From contig JAHEBY010000102.1 of NCBI GenBank assembly GCA_024642025.1, forward strand, positions 1-8,296: a DNA stretch of 8,296 nt, given 5' to 3'. The translations under genes and the position numbers were made by a program. This DNA is from Comamonadaceae bacterium (lineage in GTDB: Bacteria; Pseudomonadota; Gammaproteobacteria; Burkholderiales; Burkholderiaceae_C). Below, one piece after another: positions 1-6,584 of the stretch (the stretch's first letter is position 1; every line of letters starts with the position of its first letter). Below the pieces are notes generated by a model. The model was not told the DNA's origin, ran no database searches, and saw only the letters and a program-made list of their open reading frames with translations.

Positions 1-1
1 G

Positions 2-973
2 CAAGATTTGGCGGCGCGTGAAGCGCTATTGACTGACGACCACACGCTGCGCATTGCATGGTCTGATGGTCACAGTTCCGTCTACACCCATGCCTGGCTG
101 GGCGCACATGATCTGAGCGCAAAGACCAGGGCGCGTCGAAGGCCGCCGTTGAAATTCTGGCGAGCCGATATCGCAAGCAACATGCCCAGCGTGGATTGGC
201 CCGCTCTGCTGGCCAGTGCGCAGATCGAACTTTCATGGCTGGAGCAGTTTGCCGCTTTGGGGTTTGGCGTGCTCAGGCAAGTGCCGACTGCGCCGGGCAC
301 GGTGGCTGAGGTGGGCGACAGGCTCGGGTTTGTGCGCGTCACCAATTACGGTCGTCTGTTTGACGTGAAATCGGTGCCCAACCCAACCAACCTTGCCTAC
401 AGCGCGCTCGGGCTGGGTGTGCACTCTGACAACCCCTACCGTCACCCGTCGCCGGGCGTGCAGCTTTTGCATTGTTTGGAGTCTGACGCGCCGGGTGGCG
501 ACTCGGTGCTGGTGGACGGGTTTGGCGCTGCCGAGCTGCTGCGGCAGGAAGACCCGGCTGCATTTGCCTTGCTCAAAACCTGGCCCATGACGTTTCGCTA
601 CGCCGATGCGCACACTGAGCTGGTCGCGCAGCAGACGCTGATATCGGTGGACCATGACGATGTGGTGCGCGCGGTGCACTTCAACAACCGGTCTGCCGAC
701 TGGCTGGATGCTCCGGCGGAAGTGGCCGGTGCCTGGTACAAGGCCTATGCGCAGTTTGCCCGCATACTCAAGCGCCCCGAGCTGGAGCTGGTTTTTCGCC
801 TTGCGCCCGGAGAATGCATGGTCTTGCAAAACGACCGCACCTTGCATGGCCGCACCGTGTTTGACCCCAACGGCGGCCGGCGCCACCTGCAGGGGTGTTA
901 CATCGACCGTGATGCCATGGATAGCCGGCGCAGGATATTGGCGCGCGCCGTGGCGCCTCAAGGTGCGTTATGA
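2..973 (+). CDS. GBBH-type Fe(II)/2-oxoglutarate dioxygenase, TmpA-like (5' partial)
   Basis: The frame is open to the left edge, so the true start probably lies just outside the window; about 323 residues are visible. Numbering here counts the TTG at position 8 as residue 1. The N-terminal part (about 10-90) is the gamma-butyrobetaine-hydroxylase-like domain (LRIAWSDG, then AWL). The TauD/TfdA double-stranded beta-helix follows. Visible iron ligands are H139 and D141 (HSD) and H280 (LHGR); R291/R292 is the likely 2-oxoglutarate arginine. Aligned from memory with human GBBH, Y114, F118, Y131 and Y298 fall on the aromatic cage that holds the trimethylammonium group. The zinc-binding cysteines of the N-terminal domain are absent: the first Cys is residue 156. 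The stop overlaps the start of an HD-domain phosphonate oxygenase, so hydroxylation of 2-trimethylaminoethylphosphonate (TmpA activity) is more likely than carnitine synthesis. Alternatives are a true butyrobetaine hydroxylase or an enzyme for another alkylated aminophosphonate. The family is certain; the substrate is inferred. Confidence 0.9.
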   Translation, partial: QDLAAREALLTDDHTLRIAWSDGHSSVYTHAWLGAHDLSAKTRARRRPPLKFWRADIASNMPSVDWPALLASAQIELSWLEQFAALGFGVLRQVPTAPGTVAEVGDRLGFVRVTNYGRLFDVKSVPNPTNLAYSALGLGVHSDNPYRHPSPGVQLLHCLESDAPGGDSVLVDGFGAAELLRQEDPAAFALLKTWPMTFRYADAHTELVAQQTLISVDHDDVVRAVHFNNRSADWLDAPAEVAGAWYKAYAQFARILKRPELELVFRLAPGECMVLQNDRTLHGRTVFDPNGGRRHLQGCYIDRDAMDSRRRILARAVAPQGAL

Positions 974-1545
974 GCCAACCCCATACCCAAAACCTGCTTG
1001 AAGCGATACGCAAGGTGTTTCAGCGCCGAGGCGCCGAAGGCTACGGCGAGGGCGTGAGCCAGCTTGAGCATGCGCTCCAATGCGCCGCATTTGCCGAGCG
1101 GGATGGTGCATCAGACGCCTTGATCACCGCCACCTTGCTGCATGACGTCGGCCATTTGCTGCATGAGCTGCCAGACAACGTGGCCGAGCAGGGTATCGAC
1201 ACGCAACATGAATCGACAGGGTCCGTTTGGCTCTCACAATATTTTGGCCTTGCGGTGACGGAGCCGGTTCGCCTGCATGTTGCGGCCAAGCGTTATCTGG
1301 CGGCTACCGAGCCGGGCTATTTCGGGCGCTTGTCAGACGCGTCGAAGCTTTCACTGCGTCTGCAGGGTGGCCCCATGTCTTCGCAGCAGGCCGCCACATT
1401 TGCTGGCGAGACCTATTTTGAAGATGCGTTGCGGCTTCGTCGCTGGGATGAGGAAGGCAAGATTGTTGGCTATCAAGGCCCTGATCTGGTTCACTTCAAC
1501 AACTACATAAAAGATAGCTATATACGTAATAGGGACGGGGGCTAA
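970..1545 (+). CDS. HD-domain mixed-valent diiron oxygenase, PhnZ/TmpB-like (C-P bond cleavage)
   Basis: The protein has 191 residues, close to the usual size of the phosphonate-operon HD family. Its ATG overlaps the upstream stop by four bases (ATGA), which points to translational coupling. PhnZ and TmpB use O2 and a mixed-valent diiron centre to cleave an alpha-hydroxyphosphonate, giving a carboxylate (glycine or glycine betaine) and phosphate. The expected six metal ligands are visible: H34 (QLEHALQ), H58 and D59 (LLHDVGH), H80 (HES), H103 and D160 (RRWDEEGK). H62 and K107, in positions that contact substrate in PhnZ, are also present, as are Y25 and E27 in the N-terminal loop that shields the metal site. 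The C-terminal stretch around MSSQQAATFAGETYFEDALR is also typical. This is not an ordinary HD phosphohydrolase, because the spacing of all ligands follows the diiron oxygenases. With a GBBH-type partner, TmpB activity is favoured over 2-aminoethylphosphonate-specific PhnZ, but sequence alone does not settle it. Confidence 0.9.
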   Translation: MSQPHTQNLLEAIRKVFQRRGAEGYGEGVSQLEHALQCAAFAERDGASDALITATLLHDVGHLLHELPDNVAEQGIDTQHESTGSVWLSQYFGLAVTEPVRLHVAAKRYLAATEPGYFGRLSDASKLSLRLQGGPMSSQQAATFAGETYFEDALRLRRWDEEGKIVGYQGPDLVHFNNYIKDSYIRNRDGG

Positions 1546-1627
1546 CGGCCAATTTGACACCAAGAAAAGGCAAGAATCACGGGTGTCCGCGCTCTTGGTC
1601 CGGACCGTGCGCTAACGGACGTACCCG
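1546..1627. other. Convergent intergenic gap with small inverted repeats, no clear terminator
   Basis: This 82 bp gap lies between two converging genes, so a bidirectional transcription stop is expected here. It contains GACACC (1556-1561) facing GGTGTC (1582-1587), the alternative pair ACCAAGA (1559-1565) facing TCTTGGT (1593-1599), and the 10 bp palindrome GGTCCGGACC (1597-1606). None is followed by a T-tract on either strand, so a classical intrinsic terminator is not supported. GCTAACGG occurs at 1541-1548 and again at 1611-1618, which may be chance. Confidence 0.3.
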
Positions 1628-2470
1628 TCAGCCCATACGCAGCGCCATGACGCCCGCCACAATCACCAACGTGCCCAGCACGCGCCGTGGGGTGAAGGAT
1701 TCCTTCAGGAACCACATGCCCAGCAACACGGCAAACAATACCGATGTTTCACGCAACGCGGCCACCGTGGCCACCGGCGCGCGCGTCATGGCCCACAGGG
1801 CAATGCCGTAAGACAGTAGCGATGCGGCTGCACCGCCGGTGGCGGAGGCCCACCGGCTCTTGCCATACACAAGCAGCTTGCGGCCGTGGCGGGCGTACAT
1901 CATGAGCCCGAATGGCCATCCGGCAAACAGAAACAGCGTGGCAATGTACTGCGCCGCATTGCCGGAGGCCCGCACGCCCAGCGCATCCACCACGGTGTAG
2001 CTGGCAATGATGACGGCATTGGTCAGCGCGAATCCGATGGCCTTGGGCGCGGCGCGGGCGTGGGCACTCAGTCCCAGCACCAGCACCCCGGTGCTTATGC
2101 ACGCCACACCAACCCACGACAGGGCGGACAAGGATTCACCCACCGTGACGGTGGCCGTAAGCGCCACCAGCAACGGCGCCAGGCCGCGCATTAGCGGGTA
2201 GGTCAGGCCCAGGTCGCCGTGCTGATAGGCGCCCACCAAGGCCGTGTAGTAGCCGATGTGAATGATGACCGTGGCCGCTATGTAGGGCCAGGCCTTGGGG
2301 TCGGGCCAGCCGAACCAGGCCACCAGCGGCACGGCCAGTAGCGAGCCCATGAGGTGCATGACCGCCAGGTCCATATCCTTGTGCACGCTGGATTTGACGA
2401 TGGCGTTCCAGCTGGCATGCATCAGCGCGCCGAGCATGACGGCCAGCACCACCGGCCAGGTCAGCGCCAT
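1628..2470 (-). CDS. DMT superfamily (EamA) transporter, possibly the phosphonate-associated type
   Basis: The protein is 280 residues and almost entirely hydrophobic, with about ten membrane segments arranged as two EamA repeats (roughly 5-136 and 145-278). Features typical of drug/metabolite transporters are the N-terminal GALMHASWNAIVK, YPLMRGLAPLLVAL near 91-104 at the end of the first repeat, and ALRETSVLFAVLLG near 238-251 with the glutamate of LKE (257) in the second. It starts 9 bp after the stop of the AraC regulator on the same strand, so the two are probably one transcript. No good Shine-Dalgarno sequence precedes the ATG. A DMT subfamily is known to recur beside phosphonate catabolism operons (phn_DUF6 type). 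The size and the neighbouring PhnZ/TmpB-like gene fit that, but membership is suspected rather than shown. Substrate and direction are unknown; an amine, amino alcohol or phosphonate-derived product is possible. Confidence 0.88.
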   Translation of the reverse strand: MALTWPVVLAVMLGALMHASWNAIVKSSVHKDMDLAVMHLMGSLLAVPLVAWFGWPDPKAWPYIAATVIIHIGYYTALVGAYQHGDLGLTYPLMRGLAPLLVALTATVTVGESLSALSWVGVACISTGVLVLGLSAHARAAPKAIGFALTNAVIIASYTVVDALGVRASGNAAQYIATLFLFAGWPFGLMMYARHGRKLLVYGKSRWASATGGAAASLLSYGIALWAMTRAPVATVAALRETSVLFAVLLGMWFLKESFTPRRVLGTLVIVAGVMALRMG

Positions 2471-2479
2471 GAGGTTGCA

Positions 2480-3562
2480 CTACTGCACAGGGTTTGAGGG
2501 TGCATGGTTTGGATCGTGACGCCGCAAGGTGTCGGAAGGCAGTTCGCCAAACATGACCTGATAGTCCTGCGCGAAATGGCCAAAATGCCAGAAACCAAAG
2601 CGCGTGGCGGCCTCGGTCACCGAACGTGCCGCCTTGAGCGCGCGGCGCACCTGGCGCAGCCGCACCGCCTTCAGATAAGTCAGGGGGCTCACATCTAACA
2701 CCTGCTGGAATCCGTTTTGTAGCGTGCGTCGGCTCACGCCCAGTTCGACGCAAAGTTGGGCCACAGTTGGCGCCTGTTCAAGCTGGTCGTGCGCGCTGTT
2801 GCAGGCCCGCTGCACAAGCTGCCAGTGCGTGCAAAGCCTGCTCACATCTTGGCGCGTACGCAGTTGGTGGGCATGCTCCAGCGCGTCCACCAGATGGTCG
2901 GCCACGCTGGCAACCACCGCCGGGTTGGACAACAAACCTGGCCGTGCACGCGCGGCCTGAAGCAGGCTCAACAGATACGCGCGGACATTGTCTACAGCCA
3001 GTGGCGTGGCGCCAACCACGCAGGACTGCAGGTGTGCGGGCAACATGCCGCGCAGGTCGCGGCCCCTGTAGGGTGGAAGAGGGATGCTGCCACTGCTTTC
3101 TTCAAGCCAGTCCAGCCCCAGCTGCAATTCGATGCCCAGCATGGTGTGCTGTGATGCAGACCGAAATTCAAAACCGGTATTTCCCGAGAACACATGCAAA
3201 CCATCAACCCCGCAAGGTTGACCGCAAAACACGCTGCTGCCTTGGGCGTGCAACGGAACACCGATGGCCAGCACATCACGGTCGAGCCCGCCGGTCTGGT
3301 AGACAGATTGCTGCAACTGCTCGATGAACAGCCGGACGCCGGGGCCCTGCACCTGACATATTTCGCCGTGAAAAGCGCCAGCTGAGAGTTGCAGGTAATC
3401 CTGGTTCCAGCCGTTCAGTGCAGATGCCTGTTCTTCCACGTCAGAGAACTGCAGCGTGACGGCGCCGCTCGGGCCCGGCGCGCTGGCTGCCGGATGCCAG
3501 GCACTGATCGGCGGGCAAATGTCCGATGTCGTGGCGTTTGCAGCGGTGGCGAGGGGGCGCAT
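2480..3562 (-). CDS. AraC-family transcriptional regulator, EutR-like
   Basis: The protein has 360 residues, close to enteric EutR (about 350). The C-terminal AraC DNA-binding domain has a first helix-turn-helix at about 266-290 (LGVSRRTLQNGFQQVL) and a second at about 315-340, with GFWHFGHFAQDYQ. Both closely match EutR (SRRTLQNAF and WGFWHLGQFATDYQ, recalled from E. coli). The N-terminal sensor half also lines up: W52, Y56, GAFHGE (62-66), an IGVP strand (100-103), and GFEF followed by TMLGIEL (130-146). EutR activates ethanolamine genes in response to ethanolamine and B12. Here the regulator diverges from an ethanolamine-type permease operon, so it probably controls that operon and perhaps its own. 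The start was chosen because no other in-frame ATG lies before residue 141 and the N-terminal length fits EutR; it lacks a clear Shine-Dalgarno. An alternative is a regulator for another amine or amino alcohol. B12 sensing cannot be assumed. Confidence 0.9.
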   Translation of the reverse strand: MRPLATAANATTSDICPPISAWHPAASAPGPSGAVTLQFSDVEEQASALNGWNQDYLQLSAGAFHGEICQVQGPGVRLFIEQLQQSVYQTGGLDRDVLAIGVPLHAQGSSVFCGQPCGVDGLHVFSGNTGFEFRSASQHTMLGIELQLGLDWLEESSGSIPLPPYRGRDLRGMLPAHLQSCVVGATPLAVDNVRAYLLSLLQAARARPGLLSNPAVVASVADHLVDALEHAHQLRTRQDVSRLCTHWQLVQRACNSAHDQLEQAPTVAQLCVELGVSRRTLQNGFQQVLDVSPLTYLKAVRLRQVRRALKAARSVTEAATRFGFWHFGHFAQDYQVMFGELPSDTLRRHDPNHAPSNPVQ

Positions 3563-3571
3563 CGGCGCATT

Positions 3572-3599
3572 TTGGCAGTACTTGCCGATTTGGGATAGT
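3572..3599 (+). promoter_or_regulatory. Candidate sigma-70 promoter and operator for the permease operon
   Basis: The 115 bp gap between the divergent regulator and permease genes contains TTGGCA (3572-3577), 16 bp, then GATAGT (3594-3599). These match the -35 and -10 consensus at five and four of six positions, and would start transcription about 70 bp before the permease ATG. A short dyad, GGCA-N5-TGCC (3574-3586), overlaps the -35 box and is a possible binding half-site. AraC proteins often bind direct rather than inverted repeats, so the dyad may be incidental. No convincing promoter was found for the opposite strand. Confidence 0.3.
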
Positions 3600-3665
3600 C
3601 AGGCCAGTTCCGCGTTCCTAGGATGTGGTGGCATTTCACAGTTCACTCGTCCCGCAATTCCATCG

Positions 3666-3671
3666 AAGGAG
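3666..3671 (+). promoter_or_regulatory. Ribosome binding site fixing the permease start
   Basis: AAGGAG lies 6 bases before the ATG at 3678. It is the only strong Shine-Dalgarno sequence in the permease operon. It supports a start at 3678 rather than the longer open frame beginning at 3456, which would run back through the divergent regulator gene. Confidence 0.8.
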
Positions 3672-3677
3672 TCTGAT

Positions 3678-5156
3678 ATGAGAGAGTCAAAAAGCGTCAC
3701 CTATACCCAGGTTGACGTCACATATTTTGAGAAACGCGGCCTGCGCCGTTATGCCGGCGTCTGGTCCTTATGGGCTTTGGGTGTTGGCGCGGTAATTTCC
3801 GGCCATTTCTCGGGCTGGAACCTGGGGCTGGCCAACGGCTGGGGCAGCATGTTCCTGGCAACAGTGGTCATAGCCATCATGTACCTCGGCCTCACATTTT
3901 CATTGGCAGAAATGTCGCCTGCCTTGCCGCACACAGGTGGTGCCTATTCGTTCGCGCGCACCGCGATGGGGCCTTGGGGCGGTTTTGTAACTGGCCTGGC
4001 CGAAAACGTGGAATATGTCCTGACGCCAGCCGTCATCGTGTATTTCATCAGCAGTTACATGTCGAGCATCTTTGGTACCTCTCCGGCCACGCTGCCGCTT
4101 TGGTGGATCGGCTTTTACGTGGTGTTCATCTGGTTGAACGTGGTGGGTGTGGAGTTGTCGTTCAAGGTAACTTTGATAGTCACATTTCTGGCGCTGGGTT
4201 GCCTGGTCGTGTTCTGGTTTAGTGCGCTTCCGCACATTGACTTTGCCAAATGGGCGATGAATGTGGGTGCAGACGGTGCCGCCCTGCCTGAGGGCAACGG
4301 ACCCTTTTTACCGAAGGGAATCGTTGGCGTGCTGGCCAGCCTGCCCTTTGCAGTGTGGCTGTTTCTGGCTATCGAACAGTTGCCACTGGCGGCTGAAGAG
4401 TCGGTAGACCCCAAGCGGGACATGCCCCGTGGCATTCTGGCGGGCATCTTCACGCTGATCATTTCGGCTTTCATGATTTTGTGGCTGAACCCTTCAGTGG
4501 CCGGCATTGGTTCATTCAAACTGGGCACATCCGGTGAACCGCTGTTGGACGGCTTCAAGGCGATCTATGGCGAAGGCATTGCCAAAACCCTGGCTACGGT
4601 GGCCGTGCTGGGCTTGGTGGCGAGTTTTCACACCATCATTTTCGCCAAAGGGCGGCAAATCTACTCGCTCAGCCGCGCCGGTTACTTTCCATCTGGTCTG
4701 TCAGTCACGCATGGCAGCCGCAAAACGCCGCACATTGCCATGATCGCCGGCTCTTTGCTCGCCCTGGCGGTGATGTTCATCCTCTGGTTCAACCTGGGCG
4801 CTGACAAGGGCGCGGGCGTCATCGGTGGCACACTATTGAACATGGCCGTGTTTGGCGCCATGTTCTCCTACATCATGCAAGCCCTCTCGTTTATCTTGTT
4901 GCGCAAGAAATTCCCAAATCTGGCGCGACCTTATCGCAGCCATTTTGGTGTTGTGGGCGCGGTTTTGACGGTTGTGATTGCGGCTGTCACCCTGTATTTT
5001 CAGTTGACGGATCCCGTGTACCAGGAAGGCGTGATGTGGGTGGCGATTTGGTTTGCAATCGGCATTACTTATTTTGCGCTGGTTGGCCGTAACCGTTTGA
5101 TCTTGTCCCCCGAAGAAGAGTTTGCACTTGAGCACATGAAAGCCGAGCGCGGCTAA
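3678..5156 (+). CDS. eat: Ethanolamine permease, APC superfamily
   Basis: This 492-residue inner-membrane protein has about 12 hydrophobic segments. Family features are an N-terminal GVGAVISGHFSGWNLGL (35-51) in the first membrane helix, ALPHTGGAYSFAR (82-94), AENVEYVLTP (108-117), the loop IEQLPLAAEESVDP (232-245) followed by RDMPRGI, FAKGRQIYSLSRAGYFP (322-338), and ARPYR (416-420) near the last helices. This pattern is typical of the proton-coupled ethanolamine permease group of proteobacteria rather than of general amino acid permeases. It diverges from a EutR-like regulator and leads an operon of gamma-glutamylation and oxidation genes, which supports uptake of ethanolamine or a close amino alcohol. 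The start is set by AAGGAG six bases upstream. It could carry another small amine. The family call is firm; the substrate call is fairly strong. Confidence 0.9.
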   Translation: MRESKSVTYTQVDVTYFEKRGLRRYAGVWSLWALGVGAVISGHFSGWNLGLANGWGSMFLATVVIAIMYLGLTFSLAEMSPALPHTGGAYSFARTAMGPWGGFVTGLAENVEYVLTPAVIVYFISSYMSSIFGTSPATLPLWWIGFYVVFIWLNVVGVELSFKVTLIVTFLALGCLVVFWFSALPHIDFAKWAMNVGADGAALPEGNGPFLPKGIVGVLASLPFAVWLFLAIEQLPLAAEESVDPKRDMPRGILAGIFTLIISAFMILWLNPSVAGIGSFKLGTSGEPLLDGFKAIYGEGIAKTLATVAVLGLVASFHTIIFAKGRQIYSLSRAGYFPSGLSVTHGSRKTPHIAMIAGSLLALAVMFILWFNLGADKGAGVIGGTLLNMAVFGAMFSYIMQALSFILLRKKFPNLARPYRSHFGVVGAVLTVVIAAVTLYFQLTDPVYQEGVMWVAIWFAIGITYFALVGRNRLILSPEEEFALEHMKAERG

Positions 5157-5172
5157 CCTCTTGAAACAGATC

Positions 5173-6564
5173 ATGGCAACACCCAAGAAAAATACCAACA
5201 CACCCGAGCATCCGGCCGTCGCAGAAGTGAGGCGTTCGGATGCAGCAAAAGTCAAAGTCGCGGTGAGTGATATCGATGGCATCCTGCGTGGCAAGTATTT
5301 GCACCGCGACAAGTTCCTGGGCGCCGCCGAACCTTACCCGGGCGGGGGCTTCGGGTTTTGTGACGTGGTGCTGGGGTGGGACATGATGGACATCACCTAT
5401 GACAACACGACGGCGACTGGTTGGCACCACGGTTTTCCGGATGCGCTTGCCCGGCTCGACCTGAACACGGCACGGCGCGTGCCGTGGGACAACGGCGTCC
5501 CCTTCTTCCTCGGAGATTTTGTCAACGCCGATGGATCGGCCCATGCTCAATGCCCGCGTCAGGCGCTCAAGCGCGTGCTCAAGCGGGCCGAAAAGATGGG
5601 TTTTCAGGTCATGACGGGCATGGAGTTTGAGTGGTACAACTTTTTGGAAACTCCGCAAACCTGGGCTGGCAAAAAGGGTGTGGCGCCCGAGCCGCTCACT
5701 CCGGGCATGTTTGGCTATTCGCTGTTGCGCGTCAACCAGAACCGTGAATTTTTCAATGCCATCATGGACGACATGCTGGCCTTTGGCGTGCCCGTGGAGG
5801 GCCTGCATACTGAAACGGGGCCTGGGGTCTATGAGGCAGCCATTGGGTTCAGTGAAGCGCTGGAGCAGGCTGATCGGGCAGTTCTGTTCAAGACCGGGAC
5901 CAAGGAAATTGGTGCGCGTTTTGGCGTCATGCCCAGCTTCATGGCCAAGCCGCACCAGACGCTGCCCGGTTGCAGCGGCCACATCCACCAAAGCCTGTCT
6001 GACGGCAAGAACAACCTGTTTTTCGACGCCAAGAACCCCCGCAAGATGAGCAAGCTCTTTGAGAGTTATCTCGCGGGCCAGGTGGCGTGCATGATGGACT
6101 TTGCCCCGATGATCTGGCCCACCATCAATAGCTACAAGCGGCTGGTGGACGGTTTTTGGGCGCCCGTCAAGCCGACCTGGGGCATGGACAACCGCACCGC
6201 CAGTTTTCGCGTCATAGCGGGTAGCCCCAAGGCTACGCGACTCGAAACCCGTTGCCCAGGCGCCGATGTGAATCCCTATGTGGCAATGGCCGCAGTCATT
6301 GCGGCCGGCCTGGATGGCGTGGAAAAAGGCCTGAAGCTCACGGCACCGCCGATTACCGGCACCAACGTTGGCGGCGAAAACGTATCCCGGGCGCCGCGCA
6401 CGCTGGTCGAGACCAACCGGATCTTCCAGAAATCGGCCATTGCCCGCGACTGGCTGGGCGACGGTTTTGTAGACCACTTTGCCGCCACGCGCGATTGGGA
6501 GTGGCGCCAGTGGCTGGATGCCGTGACGGACTGGGAAATGAAACGATACTTTGAAATAATCTGA
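5173..6564 (+). CDS. Glutamine-synthetase-like gamma-glutamylamide (ethanolamide?) synthetase
   Basis: The protein has 463 residues and the full glutamine synthetase fold: a beta-grasp N-terminus (SDIDGILRGKYL, 32-43) and a catalytic barrel. Visible metal and catalytic motifs are MEFEW (150-154), TETGPGVYEAA (213-223), GCSGHIHQSL (266-275), NSYKRL (319-324), NRTASFRV (340-347) and RLETRCPGADVNPY (356-369). The family ligates the gamma-carboxyl of glutamate to an amine with ATP. Relatives include PuuA (putrescine), IpuC (isopropylamine) and Streptomyces GlnA4 (ethanolamine). The usual adenylylation tyrosine motif of housekeeping GlnA is not seen near residues 390-405. It lies 16 bp after the permease and before an alcohol dehydrogenase and a gamma-glutamyl hydrolase, so a catabolic role with an amino alcohol is favoured over ammonia assimilation. 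The ATG at 5173 was preferred to a TTG at 5161; neither has a good ribosome site, suggesting coupling to the permease. Confidence 0.88.
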   Translation: MATPKKNTNTPEHPAVAEVRRSDAAKVKVAVSDIDGILRGKYLHRDKFLGAAEPYPGGGFGFCDVVLGWDMMDITYDNTTATGWHHGFPDALARLDLNTARRVPWDNGVPFFLGDFVNADGSAHAQCPRQALKRVLKRAEKMGFQVMTGMEFEWYNFLETPQTWAGKKGVAPEPLTPGMFGYSLLRVNQNREFFNAIMDDMLAFGVPVEGLHTETGPGVYEAAIGFSEALEQADRAVLFKTGTKEIGARFGVMPSFMAKPHQTLPGCSGHIHQSLSDGKNNLFFDAKNPRKMSKLFESYLAGQVACMMDFAPMIWPTINSYKRLVDGFWAPVKPTWGMDNRTASFRVIAGSPKATRLETRCPGADVNPYVAMAAVIAAGLDGVEKGLKLTAPPITGTNVGGENVSRAPRTLVETNRIFQKSAIARDWLGDGFVDHFAATRDWEWRQWLDAVTDWEMKRYFEII

Positions 6565-6584
6565 ATCTTCACGCTGATCTGCTC

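Noticed and set aside
233..961. Open frame of 242 codons on the - strand, opposite the dioxygenase
   Set aside because: It is a low-complexity shadow of the TauD/GBBH gene, whose ligand motifs are all on the + strand.
2..973. Carnitine biosynthesis (gamma-butyrobetaine hydroxylase) as the primary role
   Set aside because: The homology is real, but the coupled phosphonate HD oxygenase makes a phosphonate substrate the better explanation; carnitine synthesis is kept as an alternative.
1546..1627. Intrinsic terminator between the converging genes
   Set aside because: Inverted repeats exist, but stems are short, loops long and no T-tract follows; it is kept only as a low-confidence note.
2136..2753. 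Open frame of 205 codons on the - strand spanning the regulator-transporter junction
   Set aside because: It overlaps the conserved HTH domain and the first membrane helices in another frame and shows no domain of its own.
3456..3677. Extended N-terminus of the permease frame
   Set aside because: The extra residues run through the divergent regulator and the promoter gap, are unrelated to permeases, and the strong AAGGAG precedes the ATG at 3678.
5065..6477. Open frame of 470 codons on the - strand, opposite the synthetase gene
   Set aside because: It is a shadow of the glutamine-synthetase-like gene. Its translation is rich in Arg, His and Gly with no recognisable domain, while the + strand frame carries every family motif.
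5173..6564. Housekeeping glutamine synthetase (glnA)
   Set aside because: The adenylylation motif is not seen, there is no ntrBC or amtB context, and the neighbours are a permease, an alcohol dehydrogenase and a gamma-glutamyl hydrolase.
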